NCBI GenBank assembly: GCA_965220285.1
Contig: OZ244818.1
Location: 1,736,001-1,800,000 of the forward strand
DNA: 64,000 bases
Direction: 5' to 3'
DNA from: Bin5 sp009843665
Lineage (GTDB): Bacteria > Chloroflexota > Anaerolineae > Caldilineales > Caldilineaceae
Shown here: in pieces, positions 16,141 to 25,141 of the stretch
Position numbering within the stretch: position 1 is the stretch's first letter
Layout of the letters: each line of letters starts with the position of its first letter
Program-made: the position numbers and the translations under genes
The notes under the pieces: model-generated
The model's database searches: none
Told to the model about the DNA's origin: nothing
The model's input: only the letters and a program-made list of their open reading frames with translations

Positions 16141-17331
16141 TCAGTCAACTTCCCGTCTCTCTGCACCGGATCTATCTTCAATCCGCGCGTCCGGCCAACT
16201 CAGCACCCCATCGCGCAGGGCGATGCCGAGGCCGGGCTTTTCGGGCAGGGAGAGCATGCCGGCGTTGATGGGGATGCGCTCGGTGACGAGGTCGTTGTAC
16301 CAGCCGTTGTAGTAGGCGCGGACGGTTTCGAGGTTCATGGCGTTGGGGACGTGGAGCATGAGGTGGGCGGCGGCCCAGAGGGCGACGGGGCCGGTGGCGT
16401 CGTGGCCGGTGACGGGGATGTAGTAGGTGTCGGCGTGGGCGCAGATTTTGCGGGTTTCGGTTATGCCGCCGGTCCAGGAGATGTCGGGCATGATGATGTC
16501 GGCGGCGCCGGCTTCGACGACGCGGCGGAAGCCGAAGCGGGTGAAGAGGCGCTCGCTGACGCAGAGAGGGATGCGGCTTTCGGCTTTAAGACGGGCGTAG
16601 GACTCGACGTTGTCGGGCGGGATCATTTCCTCCAGCCACATGATGTTGTAGGGCTCCAGAGCGCGGGCGATGGCGATGGCCGCGGGCAGGTTCCAGCGGG
16701 CGTTGCCCTCGATCGCGATCTGCATTTTGTCGCCAACTGCGGCGCGGATTTCTTCGACGCAGGCGACGCCCCTTTTTAGCGTATCTTTATCGAGGTAATG
16801 GCGCACCGGGCCGGGTGCGCCTGTTTCGGCGCGGGCGGGGCCGGGCGGCAGGTCGAAGGGCCAGATCTTCATGGCGCTGATGCCGTGCCGGAGCAGGTCT
16901 GCGGCGAGCTGGCCGGCGCGGCCTTCCATCCAGGTGCGGGCGTCCTGGTTGGGGCCGTGGCTGAGGCAGGTGTTGTAGATGGGGATGCGGTCGCGGCTGC
17001 GGCCGCCGAGGAGGTTGTAGATGGGCTGGCCGCTGTGCTGGCCGGCGATGTCCCAGAGGGCGATGTCGACGGCGCTGATGGCGCGGGTTTCGGCGCCACC
17101 GAAGCCGTAGGCGTTGACGGCGGCGAACATGGTATGCCAGTGGCGCTCGATGTCAAGGGGATCTTGTTCGAGGAGGAGGGGGGCGAGCTGGTCGTGGATG
17201 AGGGCGCTGACGGCGCGAGGCGCGTAGGAGGTCTCGCCGAGGCCGGTCAGGCCGTCGTTGGTGTGGATGTGCAGCCAGAGCGAGTCGGGGTGGCGGCCGA
17301 GGCGGATGGTTTCGAGGCGGATGATTTTCAT
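16141..17331 (-). CDS. mandelate racemase/muconate lactonizing-family dehydratase
   Basis: Enolase-superfamily protein of 396 residues. An N-terminal capping domain is followed by a barrel with Lys155 in AMKIWPFD, metal ligands at Glu208 (IEGNARW), Glu234 (LEEMIPP) and Glu260 (VSERL), and the general base in TGHDATGP (His310). The layout is that of acid-sugar dehydratases such as galactarate, rhamnonate or gluconate dehydratases, which abstract the proton alpha to the carboxylate. The first metal ligand is Glu rather than the more common Asp. The exact substrate cannot be assigned; uronate/rhamnose genes nearby favour an aldonate. Confidence 0.88.
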   Translation of the reverse strand: MKIIRLETIRLGRHPDSLWLHIHTNDGLTGLGETSYAPRAVSALIHDQLAPLLLEQDPLDIERHWHTMFAAVNAYGFGGAETRAISAVDIALWDIAGQHSGQPIYNLLGGRSRDRIPIYNTCLSHGPNQDARTWMEGRAGQLAADLLRHGISAMKIWPFDLPPGPARAETGAPGPVRHYLDKDTLKRGVACVEEIRAAVGDKMQIAIEGNARWNLPAAIAIARALEPYNIMWLEEMIPPDNVESYARLKAESRIPLCVSERLFTRFGFRRVVEAGAADIIMPDISWTGGITETRKICAHADTYYIPVTGHDATGPVALWAAAHLMLHVPNAMNLETVRAYYNGWYNDLVTERIPINAGMLSLPEKPGLGIALRDGVLSWPDARIEDRSGAERREVD

Positions 17332-17340
17332 GGAGGCCAG

Positions 17341-17381
17341 GGTCAGTAGTCAGTGGTCAGTGGTTAGTGGTCAGTGGTTAG
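17341..17381. repeat. CAGTGGT-family heptad array
   Basis: About six 7-bp units (TCAGTAG, TCAGTGG and TTAGTGG phases) immediately upstream of the enolase-superfamily gene start. Confidence 0.8.
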
Positions 17382-17569
17382 AGACGGCGCGGGGTGTACG
17401 ACGCTGGTCGCTGGCCTGCAGCAGTGAGCTATGACTCGTGCTGAGCATGGGGATACGAAGCGGTGTGCCGAAATCGGTAACAGGACCTACCCGAATTGGA
17501 CGGTATTGGCGAGACATGAGCGTTGGAAGGGAGTAAATTGGTGTCTGAAGTTTGCACCATCTCTTGTCC

Positions 17570-18265
17570 ATGCTTGTCAATGAAAGGAGACGAACCATCA
17601 GACGCAATCTCTTAGCTGTTGTGATGACATTAGGTTTGCTCTTGGGGTCCTTTGCGCCAGCCACGGTTTTGGCTGAACAACCGCCTGGCGATGGGGGCCC
17701 GACGCGAGCACGATTGATCGAACTGGCTGCGAAGTACCCGGGCATCCGGTTCAACAACGACTACAAGGGCCTCATGCCTACCAGCGAAATCGAGGCCCAC
17801 CGCCAACTCACGGCTTTGACCACCGTCAGGGACTCCATAGAGGCGATGCCAACCGGCATTCTGTCAATGGAGCCTGAACGCTGGACGGGGTCTTTCACCT
17901 CTGTTGGTTGGAGATCTTGTGACGCATACTTGAGTACAGCCGCCATTTTCAGGGTGTACGACGTATTTCGTGTGCGACACAGGGTGACAACAACCAGGGA
18001 AGATTTCAGACCCTTCAACATCACCAGTGTCTCGGACCACTCGACGGTAGCGGTTGCACGAGACCTGCATATGAACGGGGTTGCGATCCAAGCTGACTAT
18101 TCGGAGCTCAGCCGTTGGGCACTTGGCCCCGAGATGAAGAAACTCAGTCCCTCTGGCGCTCCGCATGCTTTGTGGGGCCTATATTCTCAATATGATGTTC
18201 ACTTCAGCGCTGGCCCGTTCACTCACTCGGTCCGCAGGGTGACAAGAGGATGCGTGATTGAGTAG
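17570..18265 (+). CDS. secreted protein of unknown function
   Basis: About 231 residues from the ATG at 17570; a TTG at 17552 is an alternative and neither has a clear ribosome site. The N terminus is basic (NERRRTIRRN) followed by a hydrophobic stretch and a likely signal-peptidase I site after TVLA. The mature part contains a single Cys near the middle (SCDAYL) and one near the end (RGCVIE), and no family I recognise. It sits alone between divergent or convergent genes in a region with several toxin-antitoxin genes, and its base composition is less GC-rich than its neighbours, suggesting acquisition. Confidence 0.6.
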   Translation: MLVNERRRTIRRNLLAVVMTLGLLLGSFAPATVLAEQPPGDGGPTRARLIELAAKYPGIRFNNDYKGLMPTSEIEAHRQLTALTTVRDSIEAMPTGILSMEPERWTGSFTSVGWRSCDAYLSTAAIFRVYDVFRVRHRVTTTREDFRPFNITSVSDHSTVAVARDLHMNGVAIQADYSELSRWALGPEMKKLSPSGAPHALWGLYSQYDVHFSAGPFTHSVRRVTRGCVIE

Positions 18266-18472
18266 TCCCAGTCCAGCCCAGGGCTTTCGCCCGGCATGGC
18301 CTCATCACCCCGACAGGGCTGTGCCGGGCGAGTTGTTTCACCCGCGATTACTGTCCCCAGATCAACACAGTCGGCACAGCGAACGCAGACTATTTCCGCT
18401 CCTGCAAATACAATACGAAAGAGTTGCGTTGTTTTCTTTGTTTCCCCAAGGCTGAGATAAGGGAGGGAGACG

Positions 18473-18547
18473 CGCGCGATTGACCCTGCGGTCGAGCGTC
18501 AGCAGCGGGCTGTCCGGCGCTGTAACAGGCACGTGGGCGCCGATTGT
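18473..18547 (-). pseudogene. remnant of a VapC toxin C terminus
   Basis: Directly downstream of the antitoxin stop, a short frame reads AHVPVTAPDSPLLTLDRRVNRA. It resembles the last strand-helix of PIN toxins (commonly APLVTLDRRLARA). The rest of the toxin, including its catalytic acidic residues, is absent and there is no start codon in this frame next to it. I interpret it as a deleted vapC. Confidence 0.45.
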
Positions 18548-18549
18548 GT

Positions 18550-18783
18550 TCACTTTCGGTCGGCGTCGCGGGCGCGGAGGATTTGGTGTGGCTGTACGCG
18601 TGATTCCGCCGACTTGCGTTGTCGAATTCCTTGAAGCCATGCGGTAAAGGAGGGACGCGATGCCATACGTTCCAACTCCCCGAGCAAGAACTGTTGCATA
18701 GACTGGCCTTGAAGCGCGGCGCTCCTGGCCAACTCATCGCGAACTGCCTCAGGGACATTTCTGATCGTTATTTTTACAGGCAT
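18550..18783 (-). CDS. FitA/VapB-type ribbon-helix-helix antitoxin
   Basis: Protein of 77 residues starting MPVKITIRNVPEAVRDEL, a classic ribbon-helix-helix N terminus, followed by QGQSMQQFLLGELERMASRPS and a charged toxin-binding tail. Normally a PIN toxin overlaps or follows at once; here only a toxin fragment does. The antitoxin frame itself is intact, so it may still repress its own promoter or cross-neutralise other toxins. Confidence 0.8.
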   Translation of the reverse strand: MPVKITIRNVPEAVRDELARSAALQGQSMQQFLLGELERMASRPSFTAWLQGIRQRKSAESRVQPHQILRARDADRK

Positions 18784-19113
18784 TGTTGCATTGTGCCATC
18801 AGCGATGGTGTTTTGCCGCAGCGACCACGGGCGGGCCGGGGAAATTGCATCTCATTTCATATGCCCAGAGTAGCCGAAGATGGCCAGAAAGGGCTAACGG
18901 AGAGGGCGCCCACAAGAGGCGCCCCTACAGATCGGCATCCTGTTGAGGTAGCCACGCCATAGGAACAAATGCCCTTTGGGCAGTCCGCTATTCTGTTTTG
19001 GGCTTGGCGAGCACAGAGAATGCGGGCCTGCGCTGGCCATGGTACTGGCCTGGGATTCGTGGCCTGATGCCAGTGTCGTACAACCGGTCAGAGGCATCAG
19101 GTAAGAGCCGATC
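18784..19113. other. gene-free stretch with GC-rich hairpin
   Basis: No credible gene. A perfect 7-bp stem GGGCGCC/GGCGCCC (18904-18910 with 18918-18924) encloses the loop CACAAGA and is followed by CTACAG. This resembles short hairpins that are dispersed in many environmental genomes. Only one copy is seen in this window. Confidence 0.5.
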
Positions 19114-20247
19114 TCAGTGCGGCGGGACTATGGACGCCAGTTCGGTGCGCATGAAGTCGATGTAGCGGCGGTATCTTGCCGGGGAGGTCTTCCAGGTTGT
19201 GGGGGTGCCGTGGCCGACGCCGAAGCGTCTCTGTTTGCCGATGGCTTTGGCCTGGTGGTGGGCGTCTTCGCGCCAGAGGTCCTCGTCGCCCTGTTCGATG
19301 ACGGTGATGGCGTGGGAGTTGGAGAAGATGCAGACCTCTTCGCCGAGGGCGTTGCGGACGTTGACGATGTCGTTCGAGTAGTTTTTGAGGCCGCATTCGA
19401 CCTGGATGCAGTGGAAGTCGAGCTTAGCGAGGTGGGGGAGGCGGGGCTCGATCCAGCCCATGAGGGCCATGCTGCTGATGAGGCCCTCGTCGTGGATGTA
19501 CTGGAAGGCCTTGATTTCGCCGGGCAGGGCGAACTCGACGTAGTGCTCATCGGAGATCATGTCGGCGGAGGCGAACCATTGCATCAGCTGGTAGCCGTGC
19601 ACGCCGAGCATCCGGGCGAGGCGGCACTGCTGGCGGATGACCTCTTCGTGGCGGTCCATGAGGGCGAAGACGAGGTCTTTCTGGAAGAACATGGCGTCGA
19701 AGAGCTTGTCGTAGCTGAGCATGTAGAAGGAGGTGGGGAAGGGCGCCATGTCCCCCATGTAGAAGAAGACGGTGTCGTCGAAATATTCGAGCAGCTTTTT
19801 GGTGAAGTCGTAGGCGCCGGTGGCCAGCATCTCCTCGGCGGTGGGCGGCGGGTCGAGGCGTTCGACGTCGGCGGCGGTCTCGAAGAGAGGCTCTTCGGGC
19901 GGCAGGTCGGGCGGGAACTCGTGGTAGCGGGTCTTGCTGCGCGAGCCGACGTCGACGAGCACGGGCACGCCGTCTTCCTCGGTGACGTACTGTTTGCCGC
20001 GCTGGCCGTAGGGTTTGCCGGTGCCGCAGGGGATGTAGTCGAGGCCGAGGTCATCGTGGAGCACGTCGTAGAATTTGAGCTTCTGCTCGTCGGTCCCGTG
20101 TGACAGATGGAGGAAGTTCAGCCCCAAGGTCTCGGGCCAGTGGGGCATCATCGACCAGGTGGGGGAGACGTTGAGGGCCGGGTACATGTCCATGGGTTCG
20201 CCGTTGATGGCGGCCATAAATCGTTCGAGCGATGTCATTTCCTGCAA
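19114..20247 (-). CDS. uroporphyrinogen-decarboxylase-family (URO-D-like) protein
   Basis: Protein of 377 residues with the URO-D fold. The N-terminal TSLERFMAAINGEPMDMYP block is typical of the methyltransferase branch (MtaA/CmuA-like) rather than haem synthesis, as are the GDMAPFPTSFYML and later GHGTPTTWKTSPARYRRYIDF segments. The position that carries the zinc-binding H-x-C motif in methylcobamide:CoM methyltransferases reads MALMGW here, so zinc-dependent methyl transfer is doubtful. The start is taken as TTG 20247 because AAAGGAG lies 7 nt upstream; an ATG at 20238 is the alternative. A corrinoid protein is encoded 5 kb upstream in the same orientation. Confidence 0.8.
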   Translation of the reverse strand: MQEMTSLERFMAAINGEPMDMYPALNVSPTWSMMPHWPETLGLNFLHLSHGTDEQKLKFYDVLHDDLGLDYIPCGTGKPYGQRGKQYVTEEDGVPVLVDVGSRSKTRYHEFPPDLPPEEPLFETAADVERLDPPPTAEEMLATGAYDFTKKLLEYFDDTVFFYMGDMAPFPTSFYMLSYDKLFDAMFFQKDLVFALMDRHEEVIRQQCRLARMLGVHGYQLMQWFASADMISDEHYVEFALPGEIKAFQYIHDEGLISSMALMGWIEPRLPHLAKLDFHCIQVECGLKNYSNDIVNVRNALGEEVCIFSNSHAITVIEQGDEDLWREDAHHQAKAIGKQRRFGVGHGTPTTWKTSPARYRRYIDFMRTELASIVPPH

Positions 20248-20267
20248 GATCGTACTCCTTTGAACTG

Positions 20268-20299
20268 CAGTGGTCAGTGGTCAGTGGTCAGTGGTTAGT
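20268..20299. repeat. CAGTGGT-family heptad array
   Basis: Four 7-bp units after CTGCAG, between the rhamnosidase stop and the URO-D-like gene. Confidence 0.85.
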
Positions 20300-20325
20300 T
20301 GCTGACCATGGCCACGGGTCGCGGA

Positions 20326-23031
20326 TCAGGTTCCGGTGAGTTCGAAGTGGTAGGTGCCGGAGCCGATTTCGACGTCGATATAGTCGGGGCGGGCGCGGGC
20401 GGATTTGATGCCTTCGCGGCCTGGCAGATAGGCGTTGTTCTGCCAGATGGTATTGCCGTTTTCGCTGATGGAGACATTGCTCAGGCCAATGGTGGGCAGG
20501 CTGATGCGGGCGGTGCTGTTGACCGGGATTGTGACTTCGAGCGAGAACGAGTGGTCGGTGCGGCGCCAGTGTGAGGAGACCTGGCCGCGTACGGTCGTGA
20601 TGGCGGCGGCGGCGTGTTCGAGGTCGCCGAGCGGGTGGGGCTCGATGTGAATTTCGCGGAAGCCGGGTGTCATGAAATCGGGGCCGTGGTAGTCGGGGCC
20701 TTTGATGCCGGCGAGGTCGTTGTAGAAGAACTCGTCGATGGAGGCCCACATGATCATGCTTTCGGCGGCGCCGACGGTGCTCTGGAGGCTCCAGGACTCC
20801 CAGATTGTGGTGGCGCCCTGCTCGACCATGAAGCCCCAGCCGGGGTAGGAGGGGGTGGCGACGAGGTCGTAGAGGACTTCGCCCTGGCCGTGTTGGGTCA
20901 GTGCGTCGATGAGGCAGGTGACGCCGGTGTTGCCGGTGTGGTGATGGCCGCCCCAGGTGTCGACGATGTTGTGGACGATGTCCTGGACGACGCCAGCTTG
21001 GCTGGCTTGCGGGACGATGCCGAGGGCGAGCGGGAAGAGGTTGGCGGTCTGTGAGCCGGTGGCGTAGCGGTGCGCGGCGGGGTCGAGCCACTCGTGGTTG
21101 AGGGCGTCCTTAATCTGCTCGGCGAGGCGGGCGTAGTGGGCGGACTCATCTTCCTTGCCGAGGTAGTCGGCGACCTTTGAGACGATGGCGGCGCCGAGAT
21201 AGTAGTAGCCGGTCCAGAGGAGGGGCGGCGGCGTTTCGGAGGAGACGAACTCTTCCTCGCCGGGGGCGGCGCCGGGCAGCATGTGGTCGCCGTAGTGGCC
21301 TTCGCTGACGATGTGGTTCTCGGCAACAGAGGTGAGATAGTCGACCCAGAGGCGGATAGGGGCGTAATGCTCTTCAAGGATGCGGCTGTCGTCGAAGTAC
21401 TGGTAGAGGTACCATACGAGGATGGGGTAGTTGCCGCCCCAGGCGGGGTCGGGATCGTCACGCTGGACGTAGTTGGGGCAGATATCGGGGACTTCGCCGT
21501 TTTCGAGCTGGGCGTCCTTGATGTCGTCAAGCCACTTGGTCCAGAAGCGGGGCATGTGTTTGCGAGGGTAGAGGGATGAGGCGATGGTGGCCGGGTCGGT
21601 CCAGGCCCAGTGCTCGCGGTGGAGGCAGTCGAGGGGGATGCCGAAGAGGCCGTTGGTGACTGTCCAGTGGACGAGTTCGTGGATGCGGTTGAAGATTGGA
21701 TTGGAGCACTCGAAGCCGCCGGAGAGGTCTACGTCAGAGTAGACCACCTGGCCCTGGAGGTCTTCGATGGTGATGGGGCGGTCAGATTCAACCTGAACGT
21801 AGCGGACGGGATGGTAGGTGAAGCGGGGTTCGTAGATTTCGCCGTCGGGGTCGCCCTTGAGGACGTAGATATCTATCTCGTCGCCTTCTGCGTGGGCGCT
21901 GGCGCGGGAGCGGTGGCGAAAGTAGAATTCTCCGGATTCCTGGTCGACGAGGCCGCTTTCTTCGAGTAGCTGGCAGGCGTACTTAATGGTTACAGTGGTG
22001 CCGCGTTCGCCTTTGAGACGGAGTTTGGCCCAGCCGCCGAAGAGCTGGCCGAGGTCGTAGACGTGTATACCGTCCCGGGGCTGGGTGACGTTTACCGGCT
22101 GCAGTTTCTTTTTGACGCGGATGGGAGGCATGACCTGCGCCACCATTCTGCCGCCGGGGGCATCCTTGTCGACGGCCGCGTGCCAGTTGCTGTCGTCAAA
22201 GCCGGTCGCGGCCCAGCCGGGCAGTTCCTGGCGGGCGTCGTAGGTCTCGCCGCCGTAGAGGTCGTTGCGGGTGATGGGGCCGGGGGCGGTTTCCCAGCCG
22301 GGGCCGGATGCGACAGAGGTTGTGCTGCCGTCGGCGTGCTCGACGTTGAGCTGCAGGCGCAGGCGGGGGGAGTCGCCGTAGCGGTGCTCCCAGCCGGGTT
22401 CGCAGTACCAGCCGTTGCCGAGCATGACGCCGACGGCGTTGGCGCCGGTCTGCAGGAGATCGGTGACGTCGTGGGTGACGTAGAGGACGCGCTGGGTGTA
22501 GTCGCTGGTGGCGGGGTCGAGGACGTGGTCGCCGACGCGCCGGCCGTTGAGATAGAGCTCGTACCAGCCGAGGCCGGAGATATGGAGGCGGGCGCGACTG
22601 ACGGGACCGGCGAGGTCGAACTCCGTGCGCAGGAGGGGGGAGGCGACGTCGGTGGGGGCGCCGATCCAAGTGCCGGTCCAGTCGCTTTCGTCGAGCAGGC
22701 CCATGGTGAAGGCGGCGGGCCCGGTGTAGGCGCTGGCGCGGTCGTCCTGGTCCCAGACGCGGAGTTGCCAGTAGCAGGTCTCGTCGCTGGACAGGCTGTT
22801 GCCGGCGTAGGGGACATTGACGGAGCGGGCGGAGGCTACTTTGCCGCTGTCCCATTTGTCGGCGCGGCCGGATTGGAGGTTTTCGGCGCTGCCGGCGACG
22901 AGGATCTGGTAGGCCGATTGGGACTGGTTACGGCGGTCTGATTGGAGGAGCCAGCCGAAACGCGGTTCCTGGGTGTCGATGCTGATGGCGTTCGGGGCGT
23001 ATTCGCAGGTCAGGTTGGTCGGTGTGATCAT
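20326..23031 (-). CDS. alpha-L-rhamnosidase, GH78
   Basis: Protein of 901 residues with the full GH78 layout: N-terminal beta domains (residues 1 to about 300, including ISGLGWYELYLNGRRVGDHVLDP, the carbohydrate-binding rhamnosidase N domain), a middle beta domain, the (alpha/alpha)6 catalytic barrel (about 430-800) and a C-terminal beta sandwich. In the catalytic loop, DCLHREHWAW keeps the Asp468 and Glu473 equivalents of the DCPxRE motif, although the usual GWTGD after it is WAWTDP. It cleaves terminal alpha-linked L-rhamnose. No signal peptide is visible, so oligosaccharides are probably imported first. Adjacent isomerase and importer genes fit rhamnoside use. Confidence 0.92.
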   Translation of the reverse strand: MITPTNLTCEYAPNAISIDTQEPRFGWLLQSDRRNQSQSAYQILVAGSAENLQSGRADKWDSGKVASARSVNVPYAGNSLSSDETCYWQLRVWDQDDRASAYTGPAAFTMGLLDESDWTGTWIGAPTDVASPLLRTEFDLAGPVSRARLHISGLGWYELYLNGRRVGDHVLDPATSDYTQRVLYVTHDVTDLLQTGANAVGVMLGNGWYCEPGWEHRYGDSPRLRLQLNVEHADGSTTSVASGPGWETAPGPITRNDLYGGETYDARQELPGWAATGFDDSNWHAAVDKDAPGGRMVAQVMPPIRVKKKLQPVNVTQPRDGIHVYDLGQLFGGWAKLRLKGERGTTVTIKYACQLLEESGLVDQESGEFYFRHRSRASAHAEGDEIDIYVLKGDPDGEIYEPRFTYHPVRYVQVESDRPITIEDLQGQVVYSDVDLSGGFECSNPIFNRIHELVHWTVTNGLFGIPLDCLHREHWAWTDPATIASSLYPRKHMPRFWTKWLDDIKDAQLENGEVPDICPNYVQRDDPDPAWGGNYPILVWYLYQYFDDSRILEEHYAPIRLWVDYLTSVAENHIVSEGHYGDHMLPGAAPGEEEFVSSETPPPLLWTGYYYLGAAIVSKVADYLGKEDESAHYARLAEQIKDALNHEWLDPAAHRYATGSQTANLFPLALGIVPQASQAGVVQDIVHNIVDTWGGHHHTGNTGVTCLIDALTQHGQGEVLYDLVATPSYPGWGFMVEQGATTIWESWSLQSTVGAAESMIMWASIDEFFYNDLAGIKGPDYHGPDFMTPGFREIHIEPHPLGDLEHAAAAITTVRGQVSSHWRRTDHSFSLEVTIPVNSTARISLPTIGLSNVSISENGNTIWQNNAYLPGREGIKSARARPDYIDVEIGSGTYHFELTGT

Positions 23032-23050
23032 TGGGATTTTCTGGTTTTCA

Positions 23051-23404
23051 GGTAACTACCAAGCCATGTTCCGTATGTGTGTACTATGTACGGTCTGCCT
23101 GGATCCGGAATGAAAGATTGTACTGTCGGGATTTCTGTAGCGGGCTGTTGATGGTCATCGCTGTGCAGGTTGGGGCCAGTTGGGCGTGGCCTTGCCTGCG
23201 CCGGGCCACGCCTCGGAACGAGCCACGGCGCGGGATGGGGGGAAGTTCGGTCGCAGCGGGTCGTCAAGGTCATATTACGCACACACTCGCTGCGGCGGGG
23301 GGTTTAGGGGGGGCGTTGCGGGGGCGGAGCCCCCGCACAAGGGAGGGCCGAATAGGCCCGACCGCCCAAAGGCGAGGAGAGAGGGTAGAGGAGAGAGGAA
23401 AGAG
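23051..23404. repeat. structured dispersed element, copy c (full length)
   Basis: About 320 bp of non-coding DNA homologous along its length to 53447-53755. The 3' part carries a perfect 9-bp stem TGCGGGGGC/GCCCCCGCA (23317-23337), the spacer ACAAGGGA, then a second stem GGGCC-GAATA-GGCCC and CGACCGCCC. A GAGGAGA heptad array follows at 23374-23404. It lies between the rhamnosidase start and the isomerase stop. No coding frame is conserved between the copies. Confidence 0.75.
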
Positions 23405-23448
23405 AAAACTCTTCTTTCTCTGAATCATGAGCGCCATTTGGCAAGGAC

Positions 23449-24912
23449 TTAGCAGACTACCTTGAGTTCGAGGTTGGCGATGCTGGCGAACTTTTCTATT
23501 TTGGGCAGGATGTGGCCTACGCCGAGGGCGAAGTGGTGGGTCGGGCCCTCTTTGCACCAGGCGTTGATGAAGTCGGCGGGGCCGAGCGAAAATTTGAGGC
23601 GGCTGTCGGTGTTGCCGATCTGGAGGACGGGGCCGGGAATGCTTTCGGCCTGGGCGGCGAGGAGCTTGAGATTGCCCTGGCGGGTCTGGGTCATGGAGAG
23701 GACGGTGACGGGGCCGTGTTTGACCTGGGTTTCGACGCCGACGCCGCCGCCGTGTTTGCCGTGGTAGAGGGCGAGGCCGCGCAGGAGGGGCCGGCCTTGG
23801 GCGATGTCGATGTGGAAGGGGCCGTCGTGGCCGGCGAGGATGAACTCTTCGCGGAAGTCCATGGCGGTGACCTCGGAGTAGCTGCCGCCGGCGCCGAAGG
23901 TGTCGACGACTTTCATTACCTGGCAGTTCTTGAGGTCGCCCTCGCCGCTGCAGGGCACGCCGCGTGCGGTGAGAAGGGAGCAGCCCAGGGCGAAGCCGGC
24001 CGCGATCTGTTCGTATTGGTTGTCGTCGAGGCCGCGATAGTAGTAGGTGAGGCCGTCGAGGTCGAAGTCGGCGACGAGGCGGTCGAGGCCGACGGCGACG
24101 CGGTAGGCCCAGTCGAGGGCCTCCGGGGACGGCCGGGTTGCGAGCGGATCGGAGGGCGAATCTTCGGCGAGGTCGAAGATGGCGAGGGCTTCCTCCTCCT
24201 TGGCTTTGATGTCTGCCGGGGTAACGCCGTTGACCATCTGCGCCAGATCGCACATTTCGAGGATTTCGATGTGGGTGCCGAGCTGGCCGTGGTGCTGGGT
24301 GAAGTCGCTGTACATGTCGAGCATGCCGGGGTAGGTGTGGCCGAGGACGCCCATGCGGCTGCGGCGCAGCGTACGGAGGGCGCCGGCGGCCTCGGTCCAG
24401 TCCTGGATTTCGGCCCAGGCGCGGCGGGCCGGCTCTTCGCAGCCATCTTCTTCTGCCAACATGCCGGAGACGACGTGGAAATCGATGTCGCAGCGATGAA
24501 AGACGGAGCTGAGCTCGGGTACGCAGCAGGCGCAGCAGTTGGCGAGCCACTCCTTGGTGTCGGTGTTGGCGTAGTCGAGGGCGGCGGAGGGCTGGAGATT
24601 GAGGACAAGGACGGGGACTTTGGGGATCTGGACGGCGGGCAGGACGGTTGAGCTAGTGGCGTAGGTGCCGACGTAGCAGAAGACCATGTCGACCTGCTCG
24701 CGCTGGAAGAGGTCTCCGGCGTCGCGCCCGCCGGGGGCAGAGTCGACGAGACCGGCGCTGACGACATCGGCCCACTGGCCGACGCGGCTTTCCACGCGGG
24801 CCTGATAGCCTTGAAGCTGCTCCTTGAGGCCGGGAAACTGGGGCCAGTACTCGCCGAGACCGATACCGAAGACGCCGATGCGGGGGCGGACGGTTTTACG
24901 CTGGCTGCTCAT
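23449..24912 (-). CDS. L-fucose/L-arabinose isomerase-like protein
   Basis: Protein of 487 residues of the fucose/arabinose isomerase family. The N-terminal region is Rossmann-like (IGVFGIGLGEYWPQFPGL, and VFCYVGTYATSSTVLPAVQ). Central and C-terminal parts (TARGVPCSGEGDLKNCQVMKV, GHDGPFHIDIAQGRP) resemble the substrate- and metal-binding domain. These enzymes interconvert aldoses and ketoses with Mn2+, but many distant members have other sugar substrates. The Ala-Arg-Gly-Val-Pro-Cys-Ser-Gly-Glu-Gly-Asp stretch is the family hallmark. AAGGAAC precedes the ATG. It is next to the rhamnosidase, which suggests deoxyhexose metabolism. Confidence 0.85.
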   Translation of the reverse strand: MSSQRKTVRPRIGVFGIGLGEYWPQFPGLKEQLQGYQARVESRVGQWADVVSAGLVDSAPGGRDAGDLFQREQVDMVFCYVGTYATSSTVLPAVQIPKVPVLVLNLQPSAALDYANTDTKEWLANCCACCVPELSSVFHRCDIDFHVVSGMLAEEDGCEEPARRAWAEIQDWTEAAGALRTLRRSRMGVLGHTYPGMLDMYSDFTQHHGQLGTHIEILEMCDLAQMVNGVTPADIKAKEEEALAIFDLAEDSPSDPLATRPSPEALDWAYRVAVGLDRLVADFDLDGLTYYYRGLDDNQYEQIAAGFALGCSLLTARGVPCSGEGDLKNCQVMKVVDTFGAGGSYSEVTAMDFREEFILAGHDGPFHIDIAQGRPLLRGLALYHGKHGGGVGVETQVKHGPVTVLSMTQTRQGNLKLLAAQAESIPGPVLQIGNTDSRLKFSLGPADFINAWCKEGPTHHFALGVGHILPKIEKFASIANLELKVVC

Positions 24913-24984
24913 ATTCTCGTTCCTTGTTCGCTCCTCGTTATAGGTTCCGTTGACGATTGCATGGACCGCGAACTGCGGTTAATC

Positions 24985-25014
24985 CGCGAAGAGACGCGAA
25001 GGGTCGCGAAGAAA
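24985..25014. repeat. 10-bp tandem repeat, CGCGAAGGGT type
   Basis: Three 10-bp units, CGCGAAGAGA, CGCGAAGGGT and CGCGAAGAAA, in the gap 24913-25141. Related to 14835-14864. Confidence 0.7.
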
Positions 25015-25141
25015 ATCCTTCGTTGTTGGCAGGGATGATTGTTGTCTGTCGCCAAAAGCACGCAAATAGCCAAGACTTCGGGCTTGCGGCCACCTCTCAT
25101 TTGTCATAGTTTGAACGGTCCCTTCCAATTTCCAACGGCTC

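Noticed and set aside
19114..20247. URO-D-like gene as haem-biosynthetic hemE
   Set aside because: The N-terminal block and later segments resemble the methyltransferase-like branch, and there are no haem genes nearby.
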